Virus record (IMG/VR): IMGVR_UViG_3300020190_000138
Coordinates: 1 to 39,904 of that record
DNA from: a virus
Reading direction: 5' to 3' (one strand)
DNA: 39,904 nt
Within the stretch, counting starts at the first letter, position 1; the number at the start of each line of letters is the position of its first letter. Under the pieces are notes generated by a model. That model was not told the origin of the DNA. It made no database searches and was given only the letters and a program-made list of their open reading frames with translations. This document shows positions 9,190-17,152 of the stretch, one piece after another. The translations under genes were made by a program, and so were the position numbers.

Positions 9190-10204
9190 TGACATTATAA
9201 GTAAATTAAAGCAAGCTAAGCAAGAGGAGCTCTATCGTAATGATAGAGTTCTTATTATTGATGCACTAAATACTTTTCTAAGAAGTTTTGTAGTAGTTCA
9301 TCAACTAAATCCTCAAGGTAACCATATTGGTGGTATGGTAGGTTTTTTAAAGTCCTTAGGACATGCAATAGAGTTAACAAACCCTACAAGAGTTATATTA
9401 GTTTTTGACGGAGAAGGTGGATCTACAAATAAAAGAAACCTATACCCAGAGTATAAAGCAAACAGACGTCTAAAAAAGATTACTAACTGGGATGCTTTTG
9501 ATGATCAAGAAGAGGAGTCGGAAGCAATCACAACTCAGATCGTACGATTAATCCAGTATTTAAAATGTCTACCAGTTGATATTATTGTGGAAGATAAAAT
9601 TGAGGCAGACGATGTTATTGGATATATTGCAAAGGTTTTACGTAAGGAGGTTTTTATAATGTCTTCGGATAAAGATTATATTCAGCTTGTTAGTGATAAA
9701 GTAACAGTTTATTCTCCTACTAAGAAAAAATTTTATAATCCTGAAACAGTTCAAAAGGAGTTTGGTATTTTACCAATAAACTACCTTACACAAAAAATAC
9801 TTTTAGGTGATAATGGAGATGATGTACCAGGTGTACATGGATTAGGAGAAAAAACTATGCTTAAATTATTTCCTATGCTAAAAGAAGATAGGCAAGTTCG
9901 ACTTATTGAGGTTTTAGATCACTGTAGAAGAAATTTAGATAGCAGTAAAATGTATGGAAAGATTGCAAACTTCTCCTACCAACTTGAAATAAATCAAAAA
10001 TTAATGGATTTACACGATCCAAACATTCCTGAGGATTCTATTCAAGCAATTAAAGAAACGCTTGTAAATCCAAAAGAAACAATGGATAAGAAGAAATTTC
10101 TCAGGATGTATGAGGATGACACCTTGCAAAATGCAATTCCTAATGCCGAGCTCTGGCTTTTTAATAAGTTTGAGAAGTTGAAACATTACAAAGTTGCAAA
10201 ATAG
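9173..10204 (+). CDS. 5'-3' exonuclease / flap endonuclease (T4 RNase H-like)
   Basis: This 343-residue protein belongs to the FEN/5'-nuclease family. Acidic metal ligands are visible in LIIDALNTF (about residue 29), VFDGEGG, IEADDVIGYIA and MSSDKDYIQLVSD. The helix-hairpin-helix DNA-binding part is GDNGDDVPGVHGLGEKT near residue 220. It would remove RNA primers and flaps during lagging-strand synthesis. The start is GTG at 9173, overlapping denV by 17 bp; no Met precedes the catalytic core, so a later start would destroy the fold. Confidence 0.88.
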   Translation: MDKLFNDIISKLKQAKQEELYRNDRVLIIDALNTFLRSFVVVHQLNPQGNHIGGMVGFLKSLGHAIELTNPTRVILVFDGEGGSTNKRNLYPEYKANRRLKKITNWDAFDDQEEESEAITTQIVRLIQYLKCLPVDIIVEDKIEADDVIGYIAKVLRKEVFIMSSDKDYIQLVSDKVTVYSPTKKKFYNPETVQKEFGILPINYLTQKILLGDNGDDVPGVHGLGEKTMLKLFPMLKEDRQVRLIEVLDHCRRNLDSSKMYGKIANFSYQLEINQKLMDLHDPNIPEDSIQAIKETLVNPKETMDKKKFLRMYEDDTLQNAIPNAELWLFNKFEKLKHYKVAK

Positions 10205-10236
10205 ATTAAAATAGATTATATTAAATAAAGGAGAGG
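10192..10236 (+). promoter_or_regulatory. AGTTGCA-N18-TATATT promoter and strong ribosome-binding site of the helicase gene
   Basis: AGTTGCA at 10192-10198 differs at one base from the family upstream box; TATATTAAA at 10217-10225 follows after 18 bp. Immediately downstream AAGGAGAGG at 10228-10236 is a strong Shine-Dalgarno sequence four bases before the ATG at 10241. Such a sequence is unusual for a Bacteroidota-type system, where the anti-Shine-Dalgarno is normally occluded. Confidence 0.68.
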
Positions 10237-10240
10237 TTAT

Positions 10241-11638
10241 ATGGGAACATTATCGAGTTTATCACAATATGGTATGAGTTTTCAAATTAAAGTTTTGAAC
10301 TCACTACTAAAACATAAAGAATTTTTAACAAACATATACGACGTTGTAGATCCAGAGCATTTTGATAACCCAGCACATAAATGGATACTAGAAGAGGTCT
10401 TACAATATTATGCAAAATACCATACTACTCCTTCTTTGGATTATCTATCAGCAGAAGTAAAAAAAATACCTAACGAAGTACTTAAAGTCTCTATTATAGA
10501 GCAGTTAAAAGAAGCTTATAAGGTAATTAACGATGATAGAGAATATATTGAGCAAGAGTTTTCTAATTTTTGTCGTAACCAGCAGCTAAAGAACGCTATT
10601 TTTAAATCTATTGAATTATTGGAGAAGGGAGATTATGAAAATATTAGAGGTTTAATTGATAGAGCTTCTAAAGCAGGCCAAGATAAAAACTTGGGACATG
10701 AATATGTTAAAGATGTAGAAAGTCGTTATAGAGTAGAAGAGAGAGGCTGTGTACCAACAGGATGGACTATAATTGATGGATTACTTGCAGGAGGTTTAGG
10801 CAAAGGAGACCTTGGTTTGGTATTTGGTAATCCTGGAGGTGGTAAATCTTGGATGTTGATATCTCTAGGAGCAGAAGCCGTAAGACTTGGTTACAACGTA
10901 CTTCACTATACATTAGAGTTATCAGAAGTTTATGTAGGAAGAAGATATGATGCTAACTTTATTCAAGCAAGTATGGAACAGGCAGCCGGTAGAAGGGATG
11001 AGGTAGAAGATACAATCAAGACTCTACAGGGCAAACTTATCGTAAAAGAGTATACTCCAGGTAAAGCTTCAATATCTACAATTGAAGGGCATATTCAAAA
11101 ATGTAGAGATTTAGGCTTTCATCCAGATCTTATTATTATAGATTACGTTGATTTACTTAAATCTGGCAGGAAAGCTGCAGATAGAAAGGAAGAAATTGAT
11201 GATGTTTATACAGCAACAAAGGGATTAGCAAGAGAATTTAATCTACCTGTATGGACGGTTTCTCAGGTAAATAGAATGGGGGCTAAGGATGATATTATTG
11301 AAGCTGATAAAGCAGCAGGTAGCTATGGTAAGATAATGGTTGCAGATTTTGCTATATCTCTTTCAAGGAAGAGACAAGATAAGGTAGATGGAACTGGTAG
11401 GGTTCATATTATGAAAAATAGATATGGAATGGATGGAATGACGTATGGAGCCAAGATCGATACAAATGTTGGTAAGATTGAAATAGCTTCAACCGAGTTA
11501 GATGATACTAATATGTATATAAGTGATCCTAATAACCCAATACGACCTACTGGTAGTCAATCATTTACATCTTTTAGTAACAATGAGAGAGCAGCTTTGG
11601 GTAAAAAATACTTCGAATTAACAAGAAAAATTGGTTAA
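10241..11638 (+). CDS. dnaB: Replicative DNA helicase, DnaB/gp41-like
   Basis: This 465-residue protein has the two-domain layout of hexameric replicative helicases. The helical N-terminal domain (residues 1-115) is followed by a linker and a RecA-like motor with Walker A GNPGGGKS at 196-203, Walker B-like DLIIIDYVDLL near 294, and a SQVNRMGAK segment at about 340. It unwinds DNA ahead of the fork. The primase partner is not visible in this window. It has its own promoter and the strongest Shine-Dalgarno of this block. Confidence 0.92.
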   Translation: MGTLSSLSQYGMSFQIKVLNSLLKHKEFLTNIYDVVDPEHFDNPAHKWILEEVLQYYAKYHTTPSLDYLSAEVKKIPNEVLKVSIIEQLKEAYKVINDDREYIEQEFSNFCRNQQLKNAIFKSIELLEKGDYENIRGLIDRASKAGQDKNLGHEYVKDVESRYRVEERGCVPTGWTIIDGLLAGGLGKGDLGLVFGNPGGGKSWMLISLGAEAVRLGYNVLHYTLELSEVYVGRRYDANFIQASMEQAAGRRDEVEDTIKTLQGKLIVKEYTPGKASISTIEGHIQKCRDLGFHPDLIIIDYVDLLKSGRKAADRKEEIDDVYTATKGLAREFNLPVWTVSQVNRMGAKDDIIEADKAAGSYGKIMVADFAISLSRKRQDKVDGTGRVHIMKNRYGMDGMTYGAKIDTNVGKIEIASTELDDTNMYISDPNNPIRPTGSQSFTSFSNNERAALGKKYFELTRKIG

Positions 11639-11679
11639 AATTGAGAAAAACTAGTATTTATTATTACAATCGAGGAATC

Positions 11680-11886
11680 ATGAGTATATTATCAATTTAT
11701 GAAGCTAAAAAAGCAGCTGTTAGCAAATTTAAAGTTGCTAAGACTTATCTACAGAAGTTGACAGCGTCTAAGGTACAATCAAACCTATTGGGACAAGCTA
11801 CAGAAGCTGAGACATTAAAAATGTCTAGCATAGTTGGTAAAGACTCAGATTTCAACCGCGATAAAATCACCAAATACCTAAGCTAA
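11680..11886 (+). CDS. Small protein of unknown function after the helicase
   Basis: The frame is open from a TTG at 11641, but the ATG at 11680 is preceded by GAGGAAT, so I take 11680 as the start, giving 68 residues. The sequence is helical (SIYEAKKAAVSKFKVAKTYL) and polar, with no recognisable motif. It lies between the helicase and the ribonucleotide reductase gene. Confidence 0.6.
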   Translation: MSILSIYEAKKAAVSKFKVAKTYLQKLTASKVQSNLLGQATEAETLKMSSIVGKDSDFNRDKITKYLS

Positions 11887-11910
11887 ATTAAAAAAGGTTT
11901 TGTACGTAAA

Positions 11911-11928
11911 CTGCTGAGAAATCAGCGG
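11911..11928 (+). other. Hairpin in the leader of the ribonucleotide reductase gene
   Basis: CTGCTGA and TCAGCGG form a 7-bp stem closed by a GAAA loop of the stable GNRA type. It sits in the 82-bp gap 11887-11968 and is not followed by a T-run, so it is unlikely to be an intrinsic terminator. I see no clear AGTTGGA-type promoter here and no cobalamin-riboswitch B12 box. It may protect or regulate the mRNA leader. Confidence 0.4.
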
Positions 11929-11968
11929 TAATGCTATTTCTATTTTTAAATTTTATAACCAAAAAACA

Positions 11969-13825
11969 ATGGACATCTCGCAAAAAATTTTATCAGACAT
12001 TACTGTGCACATGAAATATGGCAAATACGTTCCTGAATTACAAAGAAGGGAAACGTGGACAGAGTTAGTAGACAGAAATAAATCAATGCATTTAAAAAAG
12101 TTTCCTAATTTAGCTGATGAAATTGAGACGGCCTATAAGTTTGTATATGATAAAAAGGCCCTGCCTTCAATGAGGTCTATGCAATTTGCAGGTAAGCCTA
12201 TTGAAATCAGTCCTAATAGAATATACAACTGTGCTTATCTACCTATTGATGATTGGAGAGCATTTGGAGAAACCATGTTCCTTTTGCTAGGCGGAACAGG
12301 GGTAGGATTTTCAGTACAAAAACATCACGTAGAAGAATTACCAGAAATTAGAAAACCAGATCCAAAAAAGACAAGACGTTTTTTAGTTGGTGATTCAATT
12401 GAGGGATGGGCTGATGCTGTTAAAGTATTAGTTAGATCTTATTTTGAAGGTGGATCAACTCCCGCATTTGATTTTTCTGACATTAGACCCAAAGGTGCTA
12501 GACTTGTAACTTCAGGTGGAAAAGCTCCAGGACCTCAGCCATTAAAAGAATGTTTAGTAAAGTTAGAAGGAATTTTATCAAGTAAACAAGATCGTGATAA
12601 ATTATCTCCTATTGAAGTACATGATATGATCTGTCACATTGCAGATGCAGTATTAGCAGGTGGTATTAGAAGAGCAGCTTTAATTAGTTTATTTAGTGCA
12701 GATGATAATGAGATGATATCAGCTAAGTCAGGTGCTTGGTGGGAGTTAAACCCTCAAAGAGGAAGAGCTAATAACTCAGCAGTACTATTGAGAAATAAAG
12801 TAACAAAGGAATTTTTCATAGATCTCTGGAAGAGGATTGAAGCTTCTCATGCAGGAGAGCCAGGAATCTACTTTAATAATGATAAAGATTGGGGAACTAA
12901 TCCTTGTTGTGAAATTGCATTAAGACCTTTTCAATTCTGTAACCTCTGTGAAGTAAACGTCTCAGATGTTGTAGATCAAGAAGATTTGAATGCAAGAGTT
13001 AAAGCAGCATCCTTTATTGGAACACTACAGGCTTCCTATACAGACTTCCATTATTTAAGACCAGTATGGAAGCGTACAACAGAAAAAGAAGCTTTAATTG
13101 GAGTAGGTATGACCGGTATTGGTTCTGGTAAAGCACAGAAGTTAGATTTAAAAGCAGCTGCTCAAGTAGTAAAAGAAGAAAATGAAAGAGTAGCAAAGTT
13201 GTTAGGTATTAACTCAGCAGCAAGATGCACTGCAATCAAACCTTCAGGAACTTCTTCTTTAACTTTAGGTACAAGCTCAGGTATACATGCTTGGCATAAC
13301 GACTATTATATTCGTAGAATCAGAGTTGGTAAAAACGAAGCAATATACTCCTACTTAGCAATTTATCATCCAGAACTTCTTGAAGACGATGCTTATAGAC
13401 CTCACGATACAGCAATCATCTCAGCTCCACAAAAAGCTCCAGAAGGATCTATTCTTAGAACCGAATCTGCATTAGAATTACTAGAAAGAGTAAAATACTT
13501 CTATCAAAACTGGATTAAACCAGGACATAGAACAGGGCAAAACACTCACAATATTTCAGCAACTGTTTCTATAAAAGACGATGAGTGGGAAATGGTAGGA
13601 GAGTGGATGTGGGATAATAGAAAGTTCTATAATGGTTTATCGGTATTACCATACTCAGAACATACCTACACTCAAGCACCTTTTTCAGACTGCACCAAGG
13701 AGGAGTATGAAGAAAAAGTGACTCACCTACATAATATTGACTTATCAAAAGTTATAGAGTTAGCAGACAACACAGATTTAAAAGGTGAAGTTGCCTGTGC
13801 AGGAGGAGCGTGTGAAATAGTATAA
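11969..13825 (+). CDS. nrdJ: Adenosylcobalamin-dependent (class II) ribonucleotide reductase
   Basis: This 618-residue protein matches the monomeric class II reductase type of Lactobacillus leichmannii. It shows NCAYLPIDDW (first active-site Cys), LLGGTGVGFS, the GGIRRAALISLF block, NPCCEIAL and FCNLCEVN with the radical and active-site cysteines, and PSGTSSLTLG. The C-terminus carries the CX4C redox pair, Cys610 and Cys615, used for re-reduction. It makes deoxyribonucleotides from ribonucleotides without oxygen dependence but needs vitamin B12 from the host. Thioredoxin at 30766 could be its reductant. A Cys-rich DUF5522 gene follows after one base. Confidence 0.92.
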   Translation: MDISQKILSDITVHMKYGKYVPELQRRETWTELVDRNKSMHLKKFPNLADEIETAYKFVYDKKALPSMRSMQFAGKPIEISPNRIYNCAYLPIDDWRAFGETMFLLLGGTGVGFSVQKHHVEELPEIRKPDPKKTRRFLVGDSIEGWADAVKVLVRSYFEGGSTPAFDFSDIRPKGARLVTSGGKAPGPQPLKECLVKLEGILSSKQDRDKLSPIEVHDMICHIADAVLAGGIRRAALISLFSADDNEMISAKSGAWWELNPQRGRANNSAVLLRNKVTKEFFIDLWKRIEASHAGEPGIYFNNDKDWGTNPCCEIALRPFQFCNLCEVNVSDVVDQEDLNARVKAASFIGTLQASYTDFHYLRPVWKRTTEKEALIGVGMTGIGSGKAQKLDLKAAAQVVKEENERVAKLLGINSAARCTAIKPSGTSSLTLGTSSGIHAWHNDYYIRRIRVGKNEAIYSYLAIYHPELLEDDAYRPHDTAIISAPQKAPEGSILRTESALELLERVKYFYQNWIKPGHRTGQNTHNISATVSIKDDEWEMVGEWMWDNRKFYNGLSVLPYSEHTYTQAPFSDCTKEEYEEKVTHLHNIDLSKVIELADNTDLKGEVACAGGACEIV

Positions 13826-13826
13826 C

Positions 13827-14015
13827 ATGGCTAAAGAGTTCATAAACGGAATTCATTATTATATAGAAGATACAAAAGTAGTATTTAAGGAGCAGTGGCA
13901 TTTAGACAGAGGTTACTGTTGTGGTAACAAATGTCGCCACTGTCCCTATACTCCCAAACATAAGGAGGGAACTACAGAAGTTGGAAGCAAAAATAAAAAA
14001 CAAGATATTAAATAA
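13827..14015 (+). CDS. DUF5522-like Cys-rich small protein
   Basis: This 62-residue protein has the layout YYIEDTKVVF, then HLDRGYCCGNKCRHCPY with Cys31, Cys32, Cys36 and Cys39. That signature matches the DUF5522 family, which I know from Bacteroidota genomes. The cysteines suggest a metal or Fe-S site. The C-terminus is a Lys-rich tail. The gene starts one base after the nrdJ stop, and the promoter for the queD-like gene lies inside its 3' end. Function is unknown; a redox or metal-handling link to the reductase is possible but only from context. Confidence 0.75.
   Translation: MAKEFINGIHYYIEDTKVVFKEQWHLDRGYCCGNKCRHCPYTPKHKEGTTEVGSKNKKQDIK
13979..14012 (+). promoter_or_regulatory. AGTTGGA-N18-GATATT promoter for the queD-like gene
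   Basis: AGTTGGA at 13979-13985, an 18-bp spacer, and GATATTAAA at 14004-14012. The upstream box lies inside the DUF5522 coding region. The ATG at 14028 is 24 bp after the start of the downstream box. Confidence 0.75.
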
Positions 14016-14027
14016 ATAAGTTAAGTT

Positions 14028-14492
14028 ATGGCAAAATTTATTTCGAGTAAGTTATTTGACGGTTATAGTACTATCTTTAGACAATGGAAAGCAGAGGGTA
14101 CTCACTGTAAGTATATTCACGGATATGGTATCTCCTTTAGAGTTTATTTTGAAGGAGATTTAGATGAGAGAAACTGGGTATGGGATTTCGGAGGTATGAA
14201 AAGATCTCAAGGTAAGATTGATGGAAAGAGTCCTAAAGAGTGGATGGATTATATGTTCGATCACACTTGCTTAGTAGCAGAAGATGATCCAGGTATTAGT
14301 GGATTTAAAACTATGGATTCTTTAGGAGTTATTCAATTAAGACTTTTGCCTAATGTAGGCGCAGAGAAATTTGCAGAGTTCCTATATAGTAAACTAAATC
14401 CTTTAGTAGTAGAAGAAACTAATGGAAGAGTTAAAATAATTAAAGTAGAGTTTTTCGAAAATGAAAGAAACTCTGCTACGTATATTCCCTAA
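14028..14492 (+). CDS. queD: QueD-like 6-carboxytetrahydropterin synthase homologue
   Basis: This 154-residue PTPS-fold protein keeps the catalytic Cys27 and His31 in CKYIHGYGISF, DFGGMKR at 53-59, the FDHTCL block with His79, and a C-terminal VEFFENERNSATY that matches the family's glutamate strand. Canonical QueD has HGH and an upstream His as zinc ligands; here the second His of HGH is Tyr33 and the upstream position reads FRQW, so zinc binding looks altered. In the preQ0 pathway QueD turns dihydroneopterin triphosphate into carboxytetrahydropterin for QueE. It is driven by its own promoter and lies in a window with QueE, FolE and a DpdA-like enzyme. Confidence 0.8.
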   Translation: MAKFISSKLFDGYSTIFRQWKAEGTHCKYIHGYGISFRVYFEGDLDERNWVWDFGGMKRSQGKIDGKSPKEWMDYMFDHTCLVAEDDPGISGFKTMDSLGVIQLRLLPNVGAEKFAEFLYSKLNPLVVEETNGRVKIIKVEFFENERNSATYIP

Positions 14493-14507
14493 TAAATAAA
14501 AAAACAC

Positions 14508-14514
14508 GGAGGAA
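14508..14514 (+). promoter_or_regulatory. Strong Shine-Dalgarno before the small gene at 14518
   Basis: GGAGGAA lies four bases before the ATG at 14518. Such a full Shine-Dalgarno is rare in the window, where most genes start after A-rich sequence. Confidence 0.6.
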
Positions 14515-14517
14515 ACT

Positions 14518-14757
14518 ATGAAGTGTATAAAAGCAGTAAAGGAAACCAAGCACTACAAACTTGGAGAAATTAGAAGAACTGATAATCAAGATGCTGAGGA
14601 TAAAGTAAATAGCGGAGTGTTTCAGTACATTGGCAAGGAAGAATGGAAAAAAGAAGTTAGAGATCTAGTAAGACCAGAACCAAAGAAAGAAAAGACGGTA
14701 GAGGAAGATCTTACAATTGCAGAGAAACAACTTAAGAGAAAGAAAAAATCTAAGTAA
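14518..14757 (+). CDS. Small charged protein of unknown function
   Basis: This 79-residue protein begins MKCIKAVKETKHYKLGEIRR, has a compact N-terminal half, and a Lys/Glu-rich C-terminal half ending KKKKSK. It resembles small basic phage proteins of unknown role. The start is fixed by the strong ribosome-binding site. A gap of about 135 bp with a tandem repeat follows. Confidence 0.68.
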   Translation: MKCIKAVKETKHYKLGEIRRTDNQDAEDKVNSGVFQYIGKEEWKKEVRDLVRPEPKKEKTVEEDLTIAEKQLKRKKKSK

Positions 14758-14844
14758 TGCACGAGTTATTTCACATACTTGGTCTATGTGGTGAAAAACA
14801 CCCAAGTTTAATTATACTCTTATCAGAATGGCCGAGTATTCGTA

Positions 14845-14886
14845 TTTTGATTGATTATATTAAAATTTTGATTGATTATATTAAAA
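14845..14886 (+). repeat. Tandem 21-bp repeat with two -10-like boxes
   Basis: Two perfect adjacent 21-bp units occupy 14845-14865 and 14866-14886. Each contains TTGATTGA followed by TATATTAAAA, the same downstream box as the promoter family, preceded by GAT as at 5039 and 10217. No AGTTGGA stands 18 bp upstream of either box. The repeat ends 7 bp before the ATG at 14894. The rest of the gap 14758-14844 holds nothing I can identify. Confidence 0.75.
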
Positions 14887-14893
14887 CAAAATT

Positions 14894-15367
14894 ATGAGCT
14901 ACTCGAGATGGTCAAGTAGTAGGTGGTATACCTTTTGGAGTTCTACTTGGAGTACTGATATGCAATATAAATTTCCTACAAATAAGTTGAGACGCAGTCA
15001 AGTGTTTGAAATCTGTGACATGCCAAGTTACTGTATAACCTACGGTGACTTGGTAGACAGATCTCGTTCGTCAGTATTACGTGAAGTAGAGGAACTTTTT
15101 GCAAAAGATTTTACCTATACACCATCAGAGTATAACGAAGAAAGTGGAAAGTTAGAATATAAAGAAACTGAAATACTCCCAGGTAAAAAACCTACTTGGG
15201 AAGAGTTGAACGAATTACAAGATTACTTTAGCAGTTTTCTAAATGATGTTGATGAACACTTTAAGACTTGGAACTTTTTTAAGTATGAATGGTTGTATCC
15301 TATTAGAAATAAGATTATATTCAGGTATAAAAAATTAAAACAAAAATATGTCAAAGATAGACCCTAA
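14894..15367 (+). CDS. Protein of unknown function with Trp/Ser-rich N-terminus
   Basis: This 157-residue protein starts with an unusual Ser/Trp/Tyr-rich stretch (SRWSSSRWYTFWSSTWS, residues 4-20), then a polar region with an ICDMPSYCITYGDL segment, acidic helices, and a basic tail FRYKKLKQKY. No known domain is recognised. Its last 20 bases overlap the QueE gene, so the two are likely co-translated. Confidence 0.7.
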   Translation: MSYSRWSSSRWYTFWSSTWSTDMQYKFPTNKLRRSQVFEICDMPSYCITYGDLVDRSRSSVLREVEELFAKDFTYTPSEYNEESGKLEYKETEILPGKKPTWEELNELQDYFSSFLNDVDEHFKTWNFFKYEWLYPIRNKIIFRYKKLKQKYVKDRP

Positions 15368-16178
15368 TAAACTATTAATATCAAGTGACTTCTACTCTGT
15401 CCAAGGTGAAGGTATTTCGTCTGGAATACCTTCCTATTTTGTTAGATTAGGTATTTGTAACCTAACTTGCGGTATGAGCCGTAAGTATGCTAATGCCTTA
15501 GAGAAAGCAAAATTATTAGAAGACGGAGAAATATTCGTAGGTGATCTTCACGCAGAAGGTAAAGCAACTTGGACTTGCGATAGTACTTCTCAATGGTTGT
15601 GGAGAGGTGAAGATAGAGATTTTCAGTATCTAATCGATAGATGGAAAGAGCAAGGAGTTTACGAAGATATTAAGAACGGTGATATTCATATTATTTGGAC
15701 TGGTGGTGAACCTACAATTAAAGGACACCAAGAAGCAATCTATAATTTCTTAACTTATTGGTACGAGCAAGATGCTTCGATTACGCCTTATAATGAAATA
15801 GAAACTAACGGTACTGTTTATATTGAAGATAATTTGTTTAAGGAATTGAATCAAATTAACTGCTCACCTAAACTAGCTAATTCAGGTATGACTAAAAAGC
15901 AACGGTTTATTGAACCTGCTCTTAGACGTATTATGGAACACAGTAATTATCAATTTAAGTTTGTTATCAGTACAGAAGATGATATTAAGGAGATTTTTGA
16001 AGACTTTGTAAAACCTTTAGATATTCCTTTGAAGAATATCGTCTGTATGCCTGGTTTAGATGATGTTGAAGATTTTGAAGAGCGTACTCAATTCTGTTTA
16101 GAAATGGCTAAAAAGTATCGTTTCCGTGGTTTAACTAGATTGCATATTGCAGCTTGGAATAAAACATTAAACGTATAA
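15348..16178 (+). CDS. queE: 7-carboxy-7-deazaguanine synthase, radical SAM (QueE)
   Basis: This 276-residue protein shows the QueE start FYSVQGEGISSGIPSYFVRLG, the cluster cysteines Cys37 and Cys41 in ICNLTC, IWTGGEPT (the radical SAM GGE motif) near residue 117, and EIETNGT and NCSPKL segments. The third cluster cysteine is probably Cys77 in WTCDST, after an insertion: the spacing is CX3CX35C instead of the usual CX3CX2C. It converts carboxytetrahydropterin to 7-carboxy-7-deazaguanine. The start ATG at 15348 overlaps the preceding gene by 20 bp. Confidence 0.9.
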   Translation: MSKIDPNKLLISSDFYSVQGEGISSGIPSYFVRLGICNLTCGMSRKYANALEKAKLLEDGEIFVGDLHAEGKATWTCDSTSQWLWRGEDRDFQYLIDRWKEQGVYEDIKNGDIHIIWTGGEPTIKGHQEAIYNFLTYWYEQDASITPYNEIETNGTVYIEDNLFKELNQINCSPKLANSGMTKKQRFIEPALRRIMEHSNYQFKFVISTEDDIKEIFEDFVKPLDIPLKNIVCMPGLDDVEDFEERTQFCLEMAKKYRFRGLTRLHIAAWNKTLNV

Positions 16179-16179
16179 C

Positions 16180-16371
16180 ATGAGCGGAAGTATAAAATTA
16201 TACACATTCTCTATAGAAGGAATGGAAGGTATTGTTAATATAGTAGCATATAATATTACAGATGCTGAAGATACTCTTAAAGAATGGCTTGATCCTGGAG
16301 TGAAGATTAAACTGCTAAGTAAAGATAAAGTAACGTTAGGTAAACAATTTAGAGAAATAAATCAATATTAA
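16180..16371 (+). CDS. Small protein of unknown function
   Basis: This 63-residue protein starts two bases after the QueE stop. It resembles a small beta-alpha-beta unit (IKLYTFSIEG, then an ITDAEDTLKEWL helix) with no motif I can assign. The close spacing suggests the same transcript as QueE. Confidence 0.6.
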   Translation: MSGSIKLYTFSIEGMEGIVNIVAYNITDAEDTLKEWLDPGVKIKLLSKDKVTLGKQFREINQY

Positions 16372-16382
16372 ATGTATAATAT

Positions 16383-16547
16383 ATGGAAATTAAAGACAAC
16401 AAAAAACACATCGAATTTCTACTTGCTGAAATCGAAGTATTAAGATCAAGATTTGAACCTACTGATACTGGTCACCTTCGTACTGCAGTGAATGTATTAG
16501 AAGAAAGGGTAAAAGAAATAGTAAAAGAAATTTCAAATTCGCTATAA
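16383..16547 (+). CDS. Small predicted coiled-coil protein
   Basis: An ATG at 16383 opens a 54-residue frame ending at 16547. The product is mostly helical and charged (HIEFLLAEIEVLRSRF, then LEERVKEIVKEISNSL). It fits exactly between two genes, one base before the next ATG at 16549, which supports it being real despite its size. Confidence 0.6.
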   Translation: MEIKDNKKHIEFLLAEIEVLRSRFEPTDTGHLRTAVNVLEERVKEIVKEISNSL

Positions 16548-16548
16548 T

Positions 16549-16971
16549 ATGGAAGTACTAATTGGTTTAGGATTCGTAATGTTTGCATACTTTGCAGTAA
16601 TCGGTTTTATAGACGTTTGGAAACAAACAGCAAAAATCAAAAATGAAGATGATATTACGTTAAATGAATCTACAAAAGAAAGATTAAGGAGTCTTGCTGG
16701 TATAAATCTCAAATCTACTAAATCTGTAGAAACTAAAGTAGAAGTACCTACTAAGTTAGATCAGAAGGTAGTTAACGAACTACTATCCGATAGTATTAGA
16801 GAATTGGATAACTTAGCACAAAATAAATCAAAATCAAAAGAAAAAATAAAAGCTAGAAAGAAAACTCTTGATATGCTTAAAGAAACTGAAGTTGATCCTG
16901 CTACTCGTGTAGTTAGTTCTAAAGATATTGCACTACTTGCAAAAAAAGCAAAAGAAATAAACAGTAAGTAG
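16549..16971 (+). CDS. Single-pass membrane protein with charged cytoplasmic tail
   Basis: This 140-residue protein has one hydrophobic segment at residues about 3-24 (VLIGLGFVMFAYFAVIGFI), followed by a long charged region rich in Lys, Glu and Ser with likely helices. It is probably anchored by its N-terminus. No homologous family is recognised. Confidence 0.65.
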   Translation: MEVLIGLGFVMFAYFAVIGFIDVWKQTAKIKNEDDITLNESTKERLRSLAGINLKSTKSVETKVEVPTKLDQKVVNELLSDSIRELDNLAQNKSKSKEKIKARKKTLDMLKETEVDPATRVVSSKDIALLAKKAKEINSK

Positions 16972-16972
16972 A

Positions 16973-17152
16973 ATGACTACTAAGAAACTAATAGAACAGT
17001 ATAGATATTGGAAATATACTTTTAAACCTGTAAATAATATGGGTAAGTGGTATCAGCAAGTTCAAGTAGATAAGTGGATGAGAAAGATTTATGATCGACA
17101 AGTAAAACTAGGTAAAATTAAAAAAAATGGTGGCAGATATGGAAATAAATGA
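16973..17152 (+). CDS. Small basic protein of unknown function
   Basis: The ATG at 16973 opens a 59-residue frame ending TGA at 17150-17152. The product is rich in Lys, Tyr and Trp (QYRYWKYTFKP, then WMRKIYDRQVKLGKIKKNGG), suggesting nucleic-acid binding. It starts one base after the previous stop and overlaps the next gene. Confidence 0.55.
   Translation: MTTKKLIEQYRYWKYTFKPVNNMGKWYQQVQVDKWMRKIYDRQVKLGKIKKNGGRYGNK

Noticed and set aside
11641-11679. TTG at 11641 as the start of the small gene after the helicase
   Set aside because: The ATG at 11680 has a GAGGAAT ribosome-binding sequence; the upstream extension is Tyr-rich and has none.
11887-11968. Cobalamin riboswitch upstream of the B12-dependent reductase
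   Set aside because: The 82-bp leader is too short and has no B12-box sequence; only a simple hairpin is present.
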